This document shows, in pieces, positions 12,825 to 19,220 of a DNA stretch of 22,183 nucleotides (positions are counted from its first letter, which is position 1; every line of letters starts with the position of its first letter). A model generated the notes under the pieces. The model was not told where the DNA came from. It saw only the letters and a list, made by a program, of their open reading frames with translations, and made no database searches. Position numbers and translations under genes: made by a program. The stretch spans positions 1 to 22,183 of the IMG/VR virus record IMGVR_UViG_3300032308_001489; one strand, 5' to 3'. The stretch is from a virus.

Positions 12825-14260
12825 TTCATTACCATTTTAAAATCTTGAAATTTTTCTTTACGATCTTCTAATCCCTTCAACCCTGGATTAATTGGTTTGG
12901 TAGCCGATTTGGTATTGTAAAAATCATCCACCCTAGGCTGTACACGATTCTGCCAAAACCATATAGCTACCTTAGCAGCGATTTCTGGTTTTTCAACTAG
13001 TTCGGGTTTTTCTTCCAACGGTAAGCCCAATGCCTCACCGGCTTTCTTGTAATTGTATCTGCCAGTAAGTTGAATGTAACCCCTGCCTTTGTAACGAGCA
13101 CCGTCGCCGACTTTGTTGTTACCTAAACTTTTAGCCTTTGAGTTTACTTGGACTGTCTTTCCTGTTTTTTTATCTTTAACAAACTTAGGTTCGTATTTTT
13201 TAAAATCTAATGAACCGCCATACTCAACCATTGACTTGAAGTTATGCGACTCATGTGCGGTCTGTGCTAGGAACTGTGCTAGTTCTTCGCCCTTAATACC
13301 TGCTTCGATGGCTGCCTTAGTTAAAAACTTTTCGTGAGGACTATTAGTTACCGATTGTTTAGGAGTGGCATCTTTGGCAATTTTAATCATGCCTTTTTCA
13401 AAATTACTTTTTTCGTCGTCAGCTTGAGAAACTGCGACAGTTTTTTCTTTATCGTCTTGATTATTTTTGTAAGCATCATAGGCAGCAGGTCCACCTGCGG
13501 CTACAGCAGCACCTAATGCAGCACCACCTACCCAATCTTTCCATCCTTCACCTACACCACCGTCACCGCCACTGCTATCGCCGCTGTAACCAACATAATA
13601 TCCATAACCACCGTAAGGCCCTGGCCCATAAGCAGCCCAGCGAGGTTTACGTTTGCGTTTCTTTTCTGATACTATGCCTTCTCGCATATATTCCGATGCT
13701 TCGCCGTCTAAACTAACATGCCAAGCATAAAATCTAGTGCCGGGATGATCTTTCTTTAATTCGATAAATGTATGTAAATTAGGTTTAGCATCGTCATACA
13801 TTATCGCTTTATTATAATCGTCTTTGTCTAATAAAGATTTGATTATTTGTTTTTTGCGTTCTTCTGTTGTTCCGCCTTTGATATTTCCTGCACGATAGAC
13901 ATGTACTTTATCCATGTCAACTCCATACTTACGGAATGTATCTAGAAATAATTCTTTGTCATCAAAATCTGAACGAGCAGTAACCATTACTACTTTATTA
14001 CCTGTGGCGATATCTTTTTTAAGCTGATTCATCATAGGAATAATTGGTCGAGATTTTTCAAAGAACTCTCTAGCGTTTCGGAAGTCTTCAAAATCAAACG
14101 ATTCGCCGGGTTTTAGTTTATAGTGCGTAAAGTCGTGGCTATTAAGACTGTTAACAACTTCGCCGTCTTTGATCACGTGAACCTTAGTCTGTGTATTGAC
14201 TAGTGTGTCGTCTATGTCAAAGACAACTAATTTTTTGGGTTCAAATTCACGTGCTCTCAT
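12821..14260 (-). CDS. HAD phosphatase fused to GH19 chitinase/lysozyme-like domain, 479 aa
   Basis: Residues 11-195 form a HAD-family phosphatase: LVVFDIDDTL (Asp15, Asp17), VMVTARSD (Thr94) and MYDDAKPN (Asp156, Asp157). Next come a basic patch (KKRKRKPRW, 200-208), a Gly/Tyr-rich linker (211-238) and a hydrophobic GGAALGAAVAAGGPAA stretch (245-260). Residues about 305-479 match GH19 glycosidases, which cleave peptidoglycan or chitin: AQTAHESHNFKSM with likely catalytic Glu337, then YKGRGYIQLTGRYNYKKAG (390-408). The N-terminus MRAREFEPK resembles the MKAKEF starts of its neighbours. Phage GH19 domains serve as lysins or virion muralytic enzymes. Fusion to a HAD domain suggests a packaged, injected enzyme rather than an ordinary endolysin. 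Junctions are ATGA on both sides. Confidence 0.85.
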   Translation of the reverse strand: MRAREFEPKKLVVFDIDDTLVNTQTKVHVIKDGEVVNSLNSHDFTHYKLKPGESFDFEDFRNAREFFEKSRPIIPMMNQLKKDIATGNKVVMVTARSDFDDKELFLDTFRKYGVDMDKVHVYRAGNIKGGTTEERKKQIIKSLLDKDDYNKAIMYDDAKPNLHTFIELKKDHPGTRFYAWHVSLDGEASEYMREGIVSEKKRKRKPRWAAYGPGPYGGYGYYVGYSGDSSGGDGGVGEGWKDWVGGAALGAAVAAGGPAAYDAYKNNQDDKEKTVAVSQADDEKSNFEKGMIKIAKDATPKQSVTNSPHEKFLTKAAIEAGIKGEELAQFLAQTAHESHNFKSMVEYGGSLDFKKYEPKFVKDKKTGKTVQVNSKAKSLGNNKVGDGARYKGRGYIQLTGRYNYKKAGEALGLPLEEKPELVEKPEIAAKVAIWFWQNRVQPRVDDFYNTKSATKPINPGLKGLEDRKEKFQDFKMVMK

Positions 14261-14586
14261 CTTATTTTTATCACAGGATTTTTTCCGTGATACTGATCAT
14301 TTTTATAAGCAGTGATAACGCTTAGTTTATTTGATTCTTCGCTAGGTTTAGATACCACTACATGAACATCGGTACGTCTGTCATAGATATTGATGCTGGT
14401 TTCGGTTCCTATTTCTTGTATTTGCGATTTTGCTCGATCTAGTCTAGATAAAATATTTTTAACTAAATCTAGACTTATTCCTCGTTCTATCAGCCTATCT
14501 AAAAAATGCTGCGTGAATTGGAGATCAAATCCGCCAAACTTGGCTTCAAAGATTTTTTCTTCGACGATAAATTCTTTGGCTTTCAT
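14257..14586 (-). CDS. small protein with capsid-targeting-like N-terminus, 109 aa
   Basis: The start [19 protein letters not shown] again matches the T4 internal-protein signal, with I-V-E at the expected cut. The rest (LQFTQHFLDRLIERGISLDL, then TSINIYDRRTDVHVVVSKPS) has the H-x-x-x-R-x-x-x-R-G helix and following strands of small DUF4258- or RelE-like folds, known from toxins and from small phage proteins. I cannot assign an activity. It shares ATGA with the 26-aa gene upstream and with the HAD-GH19 gene downstream. Confidence 0.7.
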   Translation of the reverse strand: MKAKEFIVEEKIFEAKFGGFDLQFTQHFLDRLIERGISLDLVKNILSRLDRAKSQIQEIGTETSINIYDRRTDVHVVVSKPSEESNKLSVITAYKNDQYHGKNPVIKIR

Positions 14587-14663
14587 ACAGGTGAATACGG
14601 ATTTAGTGGACGATCTTCTTCGCCTTGTTGTTCTGGGTATACCGGATATTGATTATCATTCAT
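14583..14663 (-). CDS. tiny protein, 26 aa
   Basis: An open frame of 26 codons exactly fills the gap between the Fe-S carrier and the 109-aa gene, with ATGA overlaps at both ends. It is acidic and Pro-rich, beginning [17 protein letters not shown] and ending RPLNPYSPV. The double ATGA linkage is the pattern seen between nearly all genes here, which argues that it is translated. Function unknown; it may serve mainly to couple translation across the gap. Confidence 0.55.
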   Translation of the reverse strand: MNDNQYPVYPEQQGEEDRPLNPYSPV

Positions 14664-14986
14664 ACTGAAAAGCTACTCCCACATCCACAGGTAGTTTGAG
14701 CATTAGGATTTTTAATAATAAATTGACTGCCCATTAATTCTTCTTTGTAATCTATAGTAGCACCAGTCATATACTGCATGCTCATAGCATCAATAACAAA
14801 TTTATATTTTTCGTCTAGAGGAAATTCAAAATCATCTTCGTTAATTTCTTCGTCAAAAGTAAAACCATAGCTGAAACCACTGCAGCCTCCTCCCTGTACA
14901 AATGTACGGAGGAATAATTTAGGATTGTGTTCATCAATCAATAGATCTATGATCTTTGTTTTTGCTGAGTCTGTAATTTCAACCAT
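14660..14986 (-). CDS. A-type Fe-S cluster carrier (IscA/ErpA/HesB family)
   Basis: The 108-residue protein has the family fold and its three cluster ligands: Cys35 in [11 protein letters not shown], and Cys100 and Cys102 in [29 protein letters not shown] (69-88) is the family's central block. These proteins pass 2Fe-2S or 4Fe-4S clusters to target enzymes in the cytoplasm. HesB-like genes are known in marine T4-like phages and may help keep host Fe-S enzymes working or mature a phage enzyme; no such client is obvious in this window. GGAG lies six bases before the ATG. Confidence 0.9.
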   Translation of the reverse strand: MVEITDSAKTKIIDLLIDEHNPKLFLRTFVQGGGCSGFSYGFTFDEEINEDDFEFPLDEKYKFVIDAMSMQYMTGATIDYKEELMGSQFIIKNPNAQTTCGCGSSFSV

Positions 14987-15191
14987 TTTTATCTCCCACA
15001 GGCGGTTCTCCAGTTAGATATGGTAAACTAAACCACAGTTGAAACCATTCAGGTGTACCGGGTTTAATATTGTGCTTACGCTCTAGTTCACGCTTTTCTG
15101 TGCCAGTGATGCTGATATTACTACCACCATACGGCTGATAACCTTTAAATTCATTTATGCCAGCTAGGCGTTTTAATTCCGATAGTTCCAT
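14979..15191 (-). CDS. conserved small phage protein, 70 aa
   Basis: I chose the ATG at 15191, which forms TAATG with the upstream stop; the family starts [12 protein letters not shown]. The rest, [20 protein letters not shown] followed by [19 protein letters not shown], is a compact block that I recall from marine T4-like phages with no known function. The N-terminus is similar to the Alt-type capsid-targeting start, but the I/L-x-E cleavage motif is not clear. Its stop overlaps the Fe-S carrier start by eight bases. Confidence 0.7.
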   Translation of the reverse strand: MELSELKRLAGINEFKGYQPYGGSNISITGTEKRELERKHNIKPGTPEWFQLWFSLPYLTGEPPVGDKNG

Positions 15192-15577
15192 TATTTTGTT
15201 GCCGGTTCGCCAGTGACATAGACTTCCCACTTTTTACCAGTCATGGCAGATTTTTTAGCAGCCCAGTCCTTTAGTCTATAGTATTCTCTACGCTCTTCTG
15301 GACTGTCGGCATAAGCACCATAAGGTCCGGGAAATACTTTCCACTTTTTACCGTTAATATAGATAGCAAAGTTGTTACCGGGTTCAGTGTTACCTTCATC
15401 CCAATCTTCTGGATCTCTTACTCTTTCGTCCATAGGAATACGATCTTTCTTATGTTTAACATCGCCTTGCTTTTCGGCACGTTTTAAATCCTTGTGTGCG
15501 CCAGCACCTGCGGTTTTTTGATTTTTAGCAACAAAGTTTCTAGGTTTGCTCGCTGGTATAAAATCTTTGGCTTTCAT
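15191..15577 (-). CDS. basic protein with capsid-targeting-like N-terminus, 128 aa
   Basis: It begins MKAKDFIPASKPRNFVAKNQ and continues KTAGAGAHKDLKRAEKQGDV, then KHKKD. This Lys-rich module (about 10-45) is shared by many proteins of marine T4-like phages. A second part (70-125) reads NFAIYINGKKWKVFPGPYGA, then RREYYRLKDWAAKKSAMTGK and KWEVYVTGEPA, a small beta-type domain. The role is unknown; the positive charge suggests contact with DNA in the capsid. It is ATGA-linked to the upstream nucleotidyltransferase and TAATG-linked to the next gene. Confidence 0.75.
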   Translation of the reverse strand: MKAKDFIPASKPRNFVAKNQKTAGAGAHKDLKRAEKQGDVKHKKDRIPMDERVRDPEDWDEGNTEPGNNFAIYINGKKWKVFPGPYGAYADSPEERREYYRLKDWAAKKSAMTGKKWEVYVTGEPATK

Positions 15578-16776
15578 GATGATCTCTTTTGTTTAGGACC
15601 TTTTCGGTATTTCCATTTTTTATCTGTAGAACACCAATATCGACCATAATTGCTTTCTTTAACATTTTCTGTTTTTTTAAACAGCTGATATCTTTTTATA
15701 AATTCTTTTTCTTTACTACTTAATTCTCGTCCTGTTTTTATTTTTGCTAGTATAAATCGATAATATGCCTCGTCATCGGCAAGTTCAATTAATGTATCTA
15801 TAGATTCGTGCATGCCAAAATTGCCCTGCATACGTACTTGTTCAATGTCGTTACTGTCTGCGAATCTGTCTACTTTTAAAGCTAATTTAAAATCTAATAT
15901 AGTTAGACCTTTAACATCGAATGTGGTTGTTTTAACAGTTACTTCTGCAACATCCTGCGTTACCTCAGCGAAATGATCCATTTCTTCACTGATCTTGTTA
16001 ATGTATGAAACAAAGTCCTCTGCGTGCCTATGATCTTTAGCCACATATTTGGCCTGTAAGATTCTATGATCTAACATTTCCCAGTCTGGAAGATATTTAC
16101 TTTTTAGATCATTTAGTTTATCATTGGGAATAAGTTTTTCTTCTATATCAACTTTTCTAAATTTTTCTTCTTCCACAGATTCATTTTTCTTTTTCTTAGA
16201 AGCTTTAGCTAATTCTTTTTCAATATGTGGAGCCATGTATTCTGCTACTAGATCAAAATAAGATTTACCTGCTATTTCAGTATCTGCGTCTATGCCAGCA
16301 GCCTTAGAAAAAGCTGCGCGATCCCCTGCACGAACAGCATCTCTCAATGATGTCGCCGAGCTTAGTCTAGGTGTTGGTTTTTGTTCAACAGTGGAGAAAT
16401 TATAAAATCCGTGGGCCTTGCCTTCGACTCCGTTGTAATCATTAATAGTCTTGATTACCCAATCTTCGTCAGTATATACAACAAGTTTAGAGTCTGGATG
16501 TTTTTTATAAATCTCACTGGCCATAGTCAACCAACTAGTGGTGCTTAATAAATGTCCTTCTAGCCCCGGATAAACTGTTTTCATCGCTTCGATTTTGATA
16601 TCGAACGGTAACGGATCTTTAGGGCCTTGTGTTGAAGCGTTGGTGCCTACATACCAGTTACCTCTGCTGCTCATCATTTCCCAAGCAGCTTTATGTCCCT
16701 GATGCGGAGGATTGAAGCGACCAAAAATGATAGCTACTTCGTCGCTCGGGGCTTCAAACAGTTCATTTAGTTTCAT
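15574..16776 (-). CDS. nucleotidyltransferase fused to a pterin-carbinolamine-dehydratase-like domain, 400 aa
   Basis: Residues 12-190 form a cytidylyltransferase/NMN-adenylyltransferase-like domain: IIFGRFNPPHQGHKAAW holds the HxGH signature (His25, His28), and RLSSATSLRDAVRAG (137-151) matches the ISSTxxR nucleotide-binding motif. After a KKKKNESVEEEK linker (194-205), residues about 214-305 follow the pterin-4a-carbinolamine dehydratase pattern: LPDWEMLDHRILQAKYVAKD, AEDFVSYINKISEEMDHFAE, and VTVKTTTFDVKGLTILDFKL, where the enzyme has HH, TH and GLT-x-x-D; one of the paired His is Asp here. A basic tail ends the protein. The start MKLNELFEAP resembles a capsid-targeting sequence with an L-F-E cut. 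NAD or pterin metabolism is possible; the substrate is unknown. Confidence 0.8.
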   Translation of the reverse strand: MKLNELFEAPSDEVAIIFGRFNPPHQGHKAAWEMMSSRGNWYVGTNASTQGPKDPLPFDIKIEAMKTVYPGLEGHLLSTTSWLTMASEIYKKHPDSKLVVYTDEDWVIKTINDYNGVEGKAHGFYNFSTVEQKPTPRLSSATSLRDAVRAGDRAAFSKAAGIDADTEIAGKSYFDLVAEYMAPHIEKELAKASKKKKNESVEEEKFRKVDIEEKLIPNDKLNDLKSKYLPDWEMLDHRILQAKYVAKDHRHAEDFVSYINKISEEMDHFAEVTQDVAEVTVKTTTFDVKGLTILDFKLALKVDRFADSNDIEQVRMQGNFGMHESIDTLIELADDEAYYRFILAKIKTGRELSSKEKEFIKRYQLFKKTENVKESNYGRYWCSTDKKWKYRKGPKQKRSS

Positions 16777-17104
16777 AGTCGCCGTCTTCTATGTGTTTAC
16801 GCTGCTCTTCGCAGATTTTTTTGGCTAATTCAACAAGTGATTCCCTAGGAAACTTTTCCTCTCGATCTTCAATATTGAATTGTTCACAGTATGATTTCAG
16901 CGCGGTATCGATGGGCTTTAGATATAAAGTGTAAGCTTTAGGATGATCTAAGTGTTTGCTGTGTTTTTTAACAACAGGAAACAGATACTGACTCAACATC
17001 TGATTGTCATTGTCAATAAAGAATTTTAGATCGCCTAACCAATCTACTTCTTTATCTTCTTCTTTGGGAGCCCCAATGGGACTAAACATTTCATTTAATA
17101 ACAT
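16763..17104 (-). CDS. conserved phage protein, 113 aa
   Basis: I chose the ATG at 17104, one base after the upstream stop (TAATATG), because the conserved part begins MLLNEMFSPIGAPK. An upstream in-frame extension would overlap the previous gene by over 100 bases. WLGDLKFFIDNDNQMLSQYL, then FPVVKKH, then YLKPIDTALKSYCEQFNIED form a helical protein that I recall as an unknown in marine T4-like phages. Its MLLNEMF start is similar to the MKLNELF start of its neighbour, so it may share the targeting signal. Confidence 0.7.
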   Translation of the reverse strand: MLLNEMFSPIGAPKEEDKEVDWLGDLKFFIDNDNQMLSQYLFPVVKKHSKHLDHPKAYTLYLKPIDTALKSYCEQFNIEDREEKFPRESLVELAKKICEEQRKHIEDGDYETK

Positions 17105-17105
17105 A

Positions 17106-18203
17106 TTACCAAGCCCTGCATGACCAATAACGTGCCTTCCAACGGGGACCTGGATTAGAACAGTTGTGACGAGCACGGAAACTCTTTCTGCGATTAGGAT
17201 TAGATTTCTTAATACGCATCTTCTTATCGCCAAAGTTTACTTTAACTACGTTGCCCTTAGGGCCTTTTACATAAACTTTAGATTTTTTAACATCGCCTTT
17301 CATAGGCTTGCCTAACGGAACTTCGCGACCTTGATACTTGGCTTCGTCGACGTCGTAATCTTCTTTTTTATACTTGTCTTTAATGCGACCTAATTCTTCT
17401 TCGCTGGCACCTTCTTTACCTGCTTTAGCCAACGCAGCCATACCGTCTTTGCCGAACTTTTTCTTTCCTAGATAATATTGTAGACCACTTTCTTCTACAT
17501 CATCTTCTTCGCTGACTTTGACGCAGTTATCTACACGACGACCGCCTTTCATCTTTGTGCCAGCATAGCGATAACCTTTCCAGCAAGCTTTGCCGTCGAG
17601 ACCTTTTTTCTTTTCTTCGTCTAAATTTACTTCTTCGAAAGTAAATCCGTTTTGTGTAAGCAGATCCATAGCAGCGTCATCTAATTCTATAACAATACCG
17701 TCTTCTAATATATCGACGATTTCTGTGCCGATTTCAAAATCTTCTGAGAAACTAATGCCAAAATCGTCGCCTAATTGATAAACATCTTCGTCGATATCTT
17801 CTTTTCCTGAAAAACCCTTAGCAGCCCCTTTTACTGCTCCTTTAACACCACCTATGATTTTACGTCCGACCTGTGCCATAAAAGGCTCGTCTTCTTCTTC
17901 TCTGTCTGCTTTTAACTTAGCGATTCTATCGTCGCTTTGTTTATCTATAGATTTTTTAATATGGTCGCTGGCATCTTTACGGATTTTATCAAAGTCGATT
18001 TCTTCTTCGAATCCCTTGTCCTTGGCTTCTTTTTCTAGATCCGCTTTACGTTGAATTATAGCCTGTGAAATTTCTGGATCTTCTCCGGCTACTGGATCCA
18101 TTTGTAAATCCTGTAGTGCCTTGCGTTTAGCAGCAAGGTCTTCTTTGTCTTTAAGTGCTGTTTCGCTAACTAAAGCGTCTAATTTAGATAAAAGGTCTCT
18201 CAT
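17106..18203 (-). CDS. modular virion-type protein, 365 aa
   Basis: The ATG at 18203 is preferred over an in-frame TTG at 18215: it has GGAAG about five bases upstream, and MRDLLSKLDALVSETA is a familiar start. An N-terminal coiled coil (to about 105) and a Gly/Lys-rich segment (KIIGGVKGAVKGAAKGF, 115-131) are followed by modules shared across marine T4-like phages: ACWKGYRYAGTKMKGGRR (206-223), YYLGKKKFGKDGMAALAKAG (243-262), and a basic C-terminal domain (289-365) with KYQGREVPLGKP, VKVNFGDKKM, RRKSFRARHNCSNPG and ARYWSCRAW. Composition and modules suggest a capsid-internal, scaffold or core protein. The late promoter and RBS hairpin just upstream support late expression. Confidence 0.8.
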   Translation of the reverse strand: MRDLLSKLDALVSETALKDKEDLAAKRKALQDLQMDPVAGEDPEISQAIIQRKADLEKEAKDKGFEEEIDFDKIRKDASDHIKKSIDKQSDDRIAKLKADREEEDEPFMAQVGRKIIGGVKGAVKGAAKGFSGKEDIDEDVYQLGDDFGISFSEDFEIGTEIVDILEDGIVIELDDAAMDLLTQNGFTFEEVNLDEEKKKGLDGKACWKGYRYAGTKMKGGRRVDNCVKVSEEDDVEESGLQYYLGKKKFGKDGMAALAKAGKEGASEEELGRIKDKYKKEDYDVDEAKYQGREVPLGKPMKGDVKKSKVYVKGPKGNVVKVNFGDKKMRIKKSNPNRRKSFRARHNCSNPGPRWKARYWSCRAW

Positions 18204-18227
18204 AGTATCTTCCAAGGGTTGATACTA
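18203..18227 (-). promoter_or_regulatory. ribosome-binding-site hairpin
   Basis: In minus-strand RNA, UAGUAUC (18221-18227) pairs perfectly with GAUACUA (18203-18209) around an 11-base loop that holds CUUGGAA. The last A of the stem is the A of the start codon, and the GGAAG ribosome-binding site lies in the loop and arm. Read-through transcripts would form it. A transcript from the adjacent GATAAATA would start near 18222 and lack most of the 5' arm. Confidence 0.55.
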
Positions 18228-18235
18228 TATTTATC
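18228..18235 (-). promoter_or_regulatory. late-promoter-like GATAAATA before the 17106-18203 gene
   Basis: GATAAATA on the minus strand lies in a 45-base gap and abuts the hairpin above. With T4 spacing the start site falls near 18222, giving a leader of about 19 bases with GGAAG before the ATG. Of the four GATAAATA sites found, this is the best placed. Confidence 0.65.
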
Positions 18236-18248
18236 GCAGCGTTAGAGT

Positions 18249-18602
18249 TTAATAATTATAGCGGATTTCGGTAATATCGCCGCTTATGTTCTTATAAGCA
18301 GCACGAATCCATAGGAAATTTCCACGGAAATTAAAGGTATAGTTCTGCTCAGCAGCGTCTTGGAAGTTAATCAGCGATTCGTTGATATCTACCCAGTCAG
18401 TATCGCTGGGATATAGTGCTAGTGTACCTTGTATTTTAATCAAACCAGTAAAGTTCTTAATAGAGTATATTACTGTATGTAAATTATCTGCTCTTCGATG
18501 ATATCCCGCGGCTTTATTTTTATCAGAATATACGAAATTAGGGTTTACAGACGAATCTGTCTGGGTGACGTTTTCAACAAGGATAAGGCTTTCTGTGCTC
18601 AT
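18249..18602 (-). CDS. putative virion structural protein, 117 aa
   Basis: All-beta pattern: HTVIYSIKNFTGLIKIQGTL (42-61), LYPSDTDWVDINE, YTFNFRGNFLWIRAAYKNIS (88-107), then TEIRYNY. The IxNFxGxIxIQGTL and FxGNFxWIRA blocks recur in structural proteins of T4-like cyanophages, though the exact virion location is not known to me. No membrane or signal segment is present. The start is four bases after the stop of the 18606-19220 gene, with AAGG touching the ATG and a GATAAATA directly upstream. Confidence 0.7.
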   Translation of the reverse strand: MSTESLILVENVTQTDSSVNPNFVYSDKNKAAGYHRRADNLHTVIYSIKNFTGLIKIQGTLALYPSDTDWVDINESLINFQDAAEQNYTFNFRGNFLWIRAAYKNISGDITEIRYNY

Positions 18603-18605
18603 CCT

Positions 18606-19220
18606 TTATTTATCGGAAATTACAAAGGTATATATGGTGCCCAGTGCTTCTGGTTTTTTTAGTTTTAGCATCAGTAACATCTGTTCGTCTTCGACATACA
18701 TGTATCTGCGGTCCCAATTCCAGTGGGTTTTATGAAACCAGTTTTTAACTGTATCTGTTATGTGTACTTTTGGTTTCTGTTTATCGACCCAATCCATATA
18801 TTTTTCTTTTTCTTCTCTAGAACTGATTCTATGGGGCTGTAGAAATACCTTGTACTTATAGATATCGTGAGGCAATTTTTTAGTTAGTATGGTATGTCCA
18901 TTGTCCAGAGACTCTAGATCAGGGTGAGGGGCGAACGAGTGTCTGAGATAGTCTTTAAACTTTTCGTACAAATTATTAAAGATTTTCTCATCGTTGGTGT
19001 AGATATCTATTATATTAGATTCTATTCGTTTGGCATAGGATTTTGTATCCAGCAGAGAAAGTTCTCTAGCGATAGCTTCTATTTCTTCACTTTTAGATGA
19101 AATAGACGACCCTGGTAATCCTAATAATCTCAAAGCAGTTACACCCTTAATCCTAAAACTAAGTTTGTAATTCCAAAGATTATAAAATTTCCGAGTTGTT
19201 AGTTTGGTCTTGTTCGACAT
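18606..19220 (-). CDS. conserved phage hypothetical protein, 204 aa
   Basis: Function unknown. The N-terminal part ([20 protein letters not shown]) and the C-terminal block (WNWDRRYMYVEDEQMLLMLK, then TIYTFVISDK) look conserved among T4-like marine phages by memory. Basic and aromatic residues are frequent, and no catalytic motif is seen. The ATG at 19220 lies 41 bases inside the end of the ClpA gene, out of frame; a strong GGAGG nine bases upstream, within the ClpA coding sequence, decides this start. Confidence 0.75.
   Translation of the reverse strand: MSNKTKLTTRKFYNLWNYKLSFRIKGVTALRLLGLPGSSISSKSEEIEAIARELSLLDTKSYAKRIESNIIDIYTNDEKIFNNLYEKFKDYLRHSFAPHPDLESLDNGHTILTKKLPHDIYKYKVFLQPHRISSREEKEKYMDWVDKQKPKVHITDTVKNWFHKTHWNWDRRYMYVEDEQMLLMLKLKKPEALGTIYTFVISDK
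18607..18614 (-). promoter_or_regulatory. late-promoter-like GATAAATA
   Basis: The motif overlaps the last codons of the 18606-19220 gene (GAT AAA TAA) and ends four bases before the next ATG. A start site at T4 spacing would fall at the start codon. Because the motif also encodes Asp-Lys-stop, coincidence is harder to exclude here than at 18228. Confidence 0.4.

Noticed and set aside
14260-14272. GATAAAAATA before the HAD-GH19 gene as a late promoter
   Set aside because: It has an extra A relative to the motif and encodes the last residues (VIKIR) of the upstream gene. It is probably coding sequence only.
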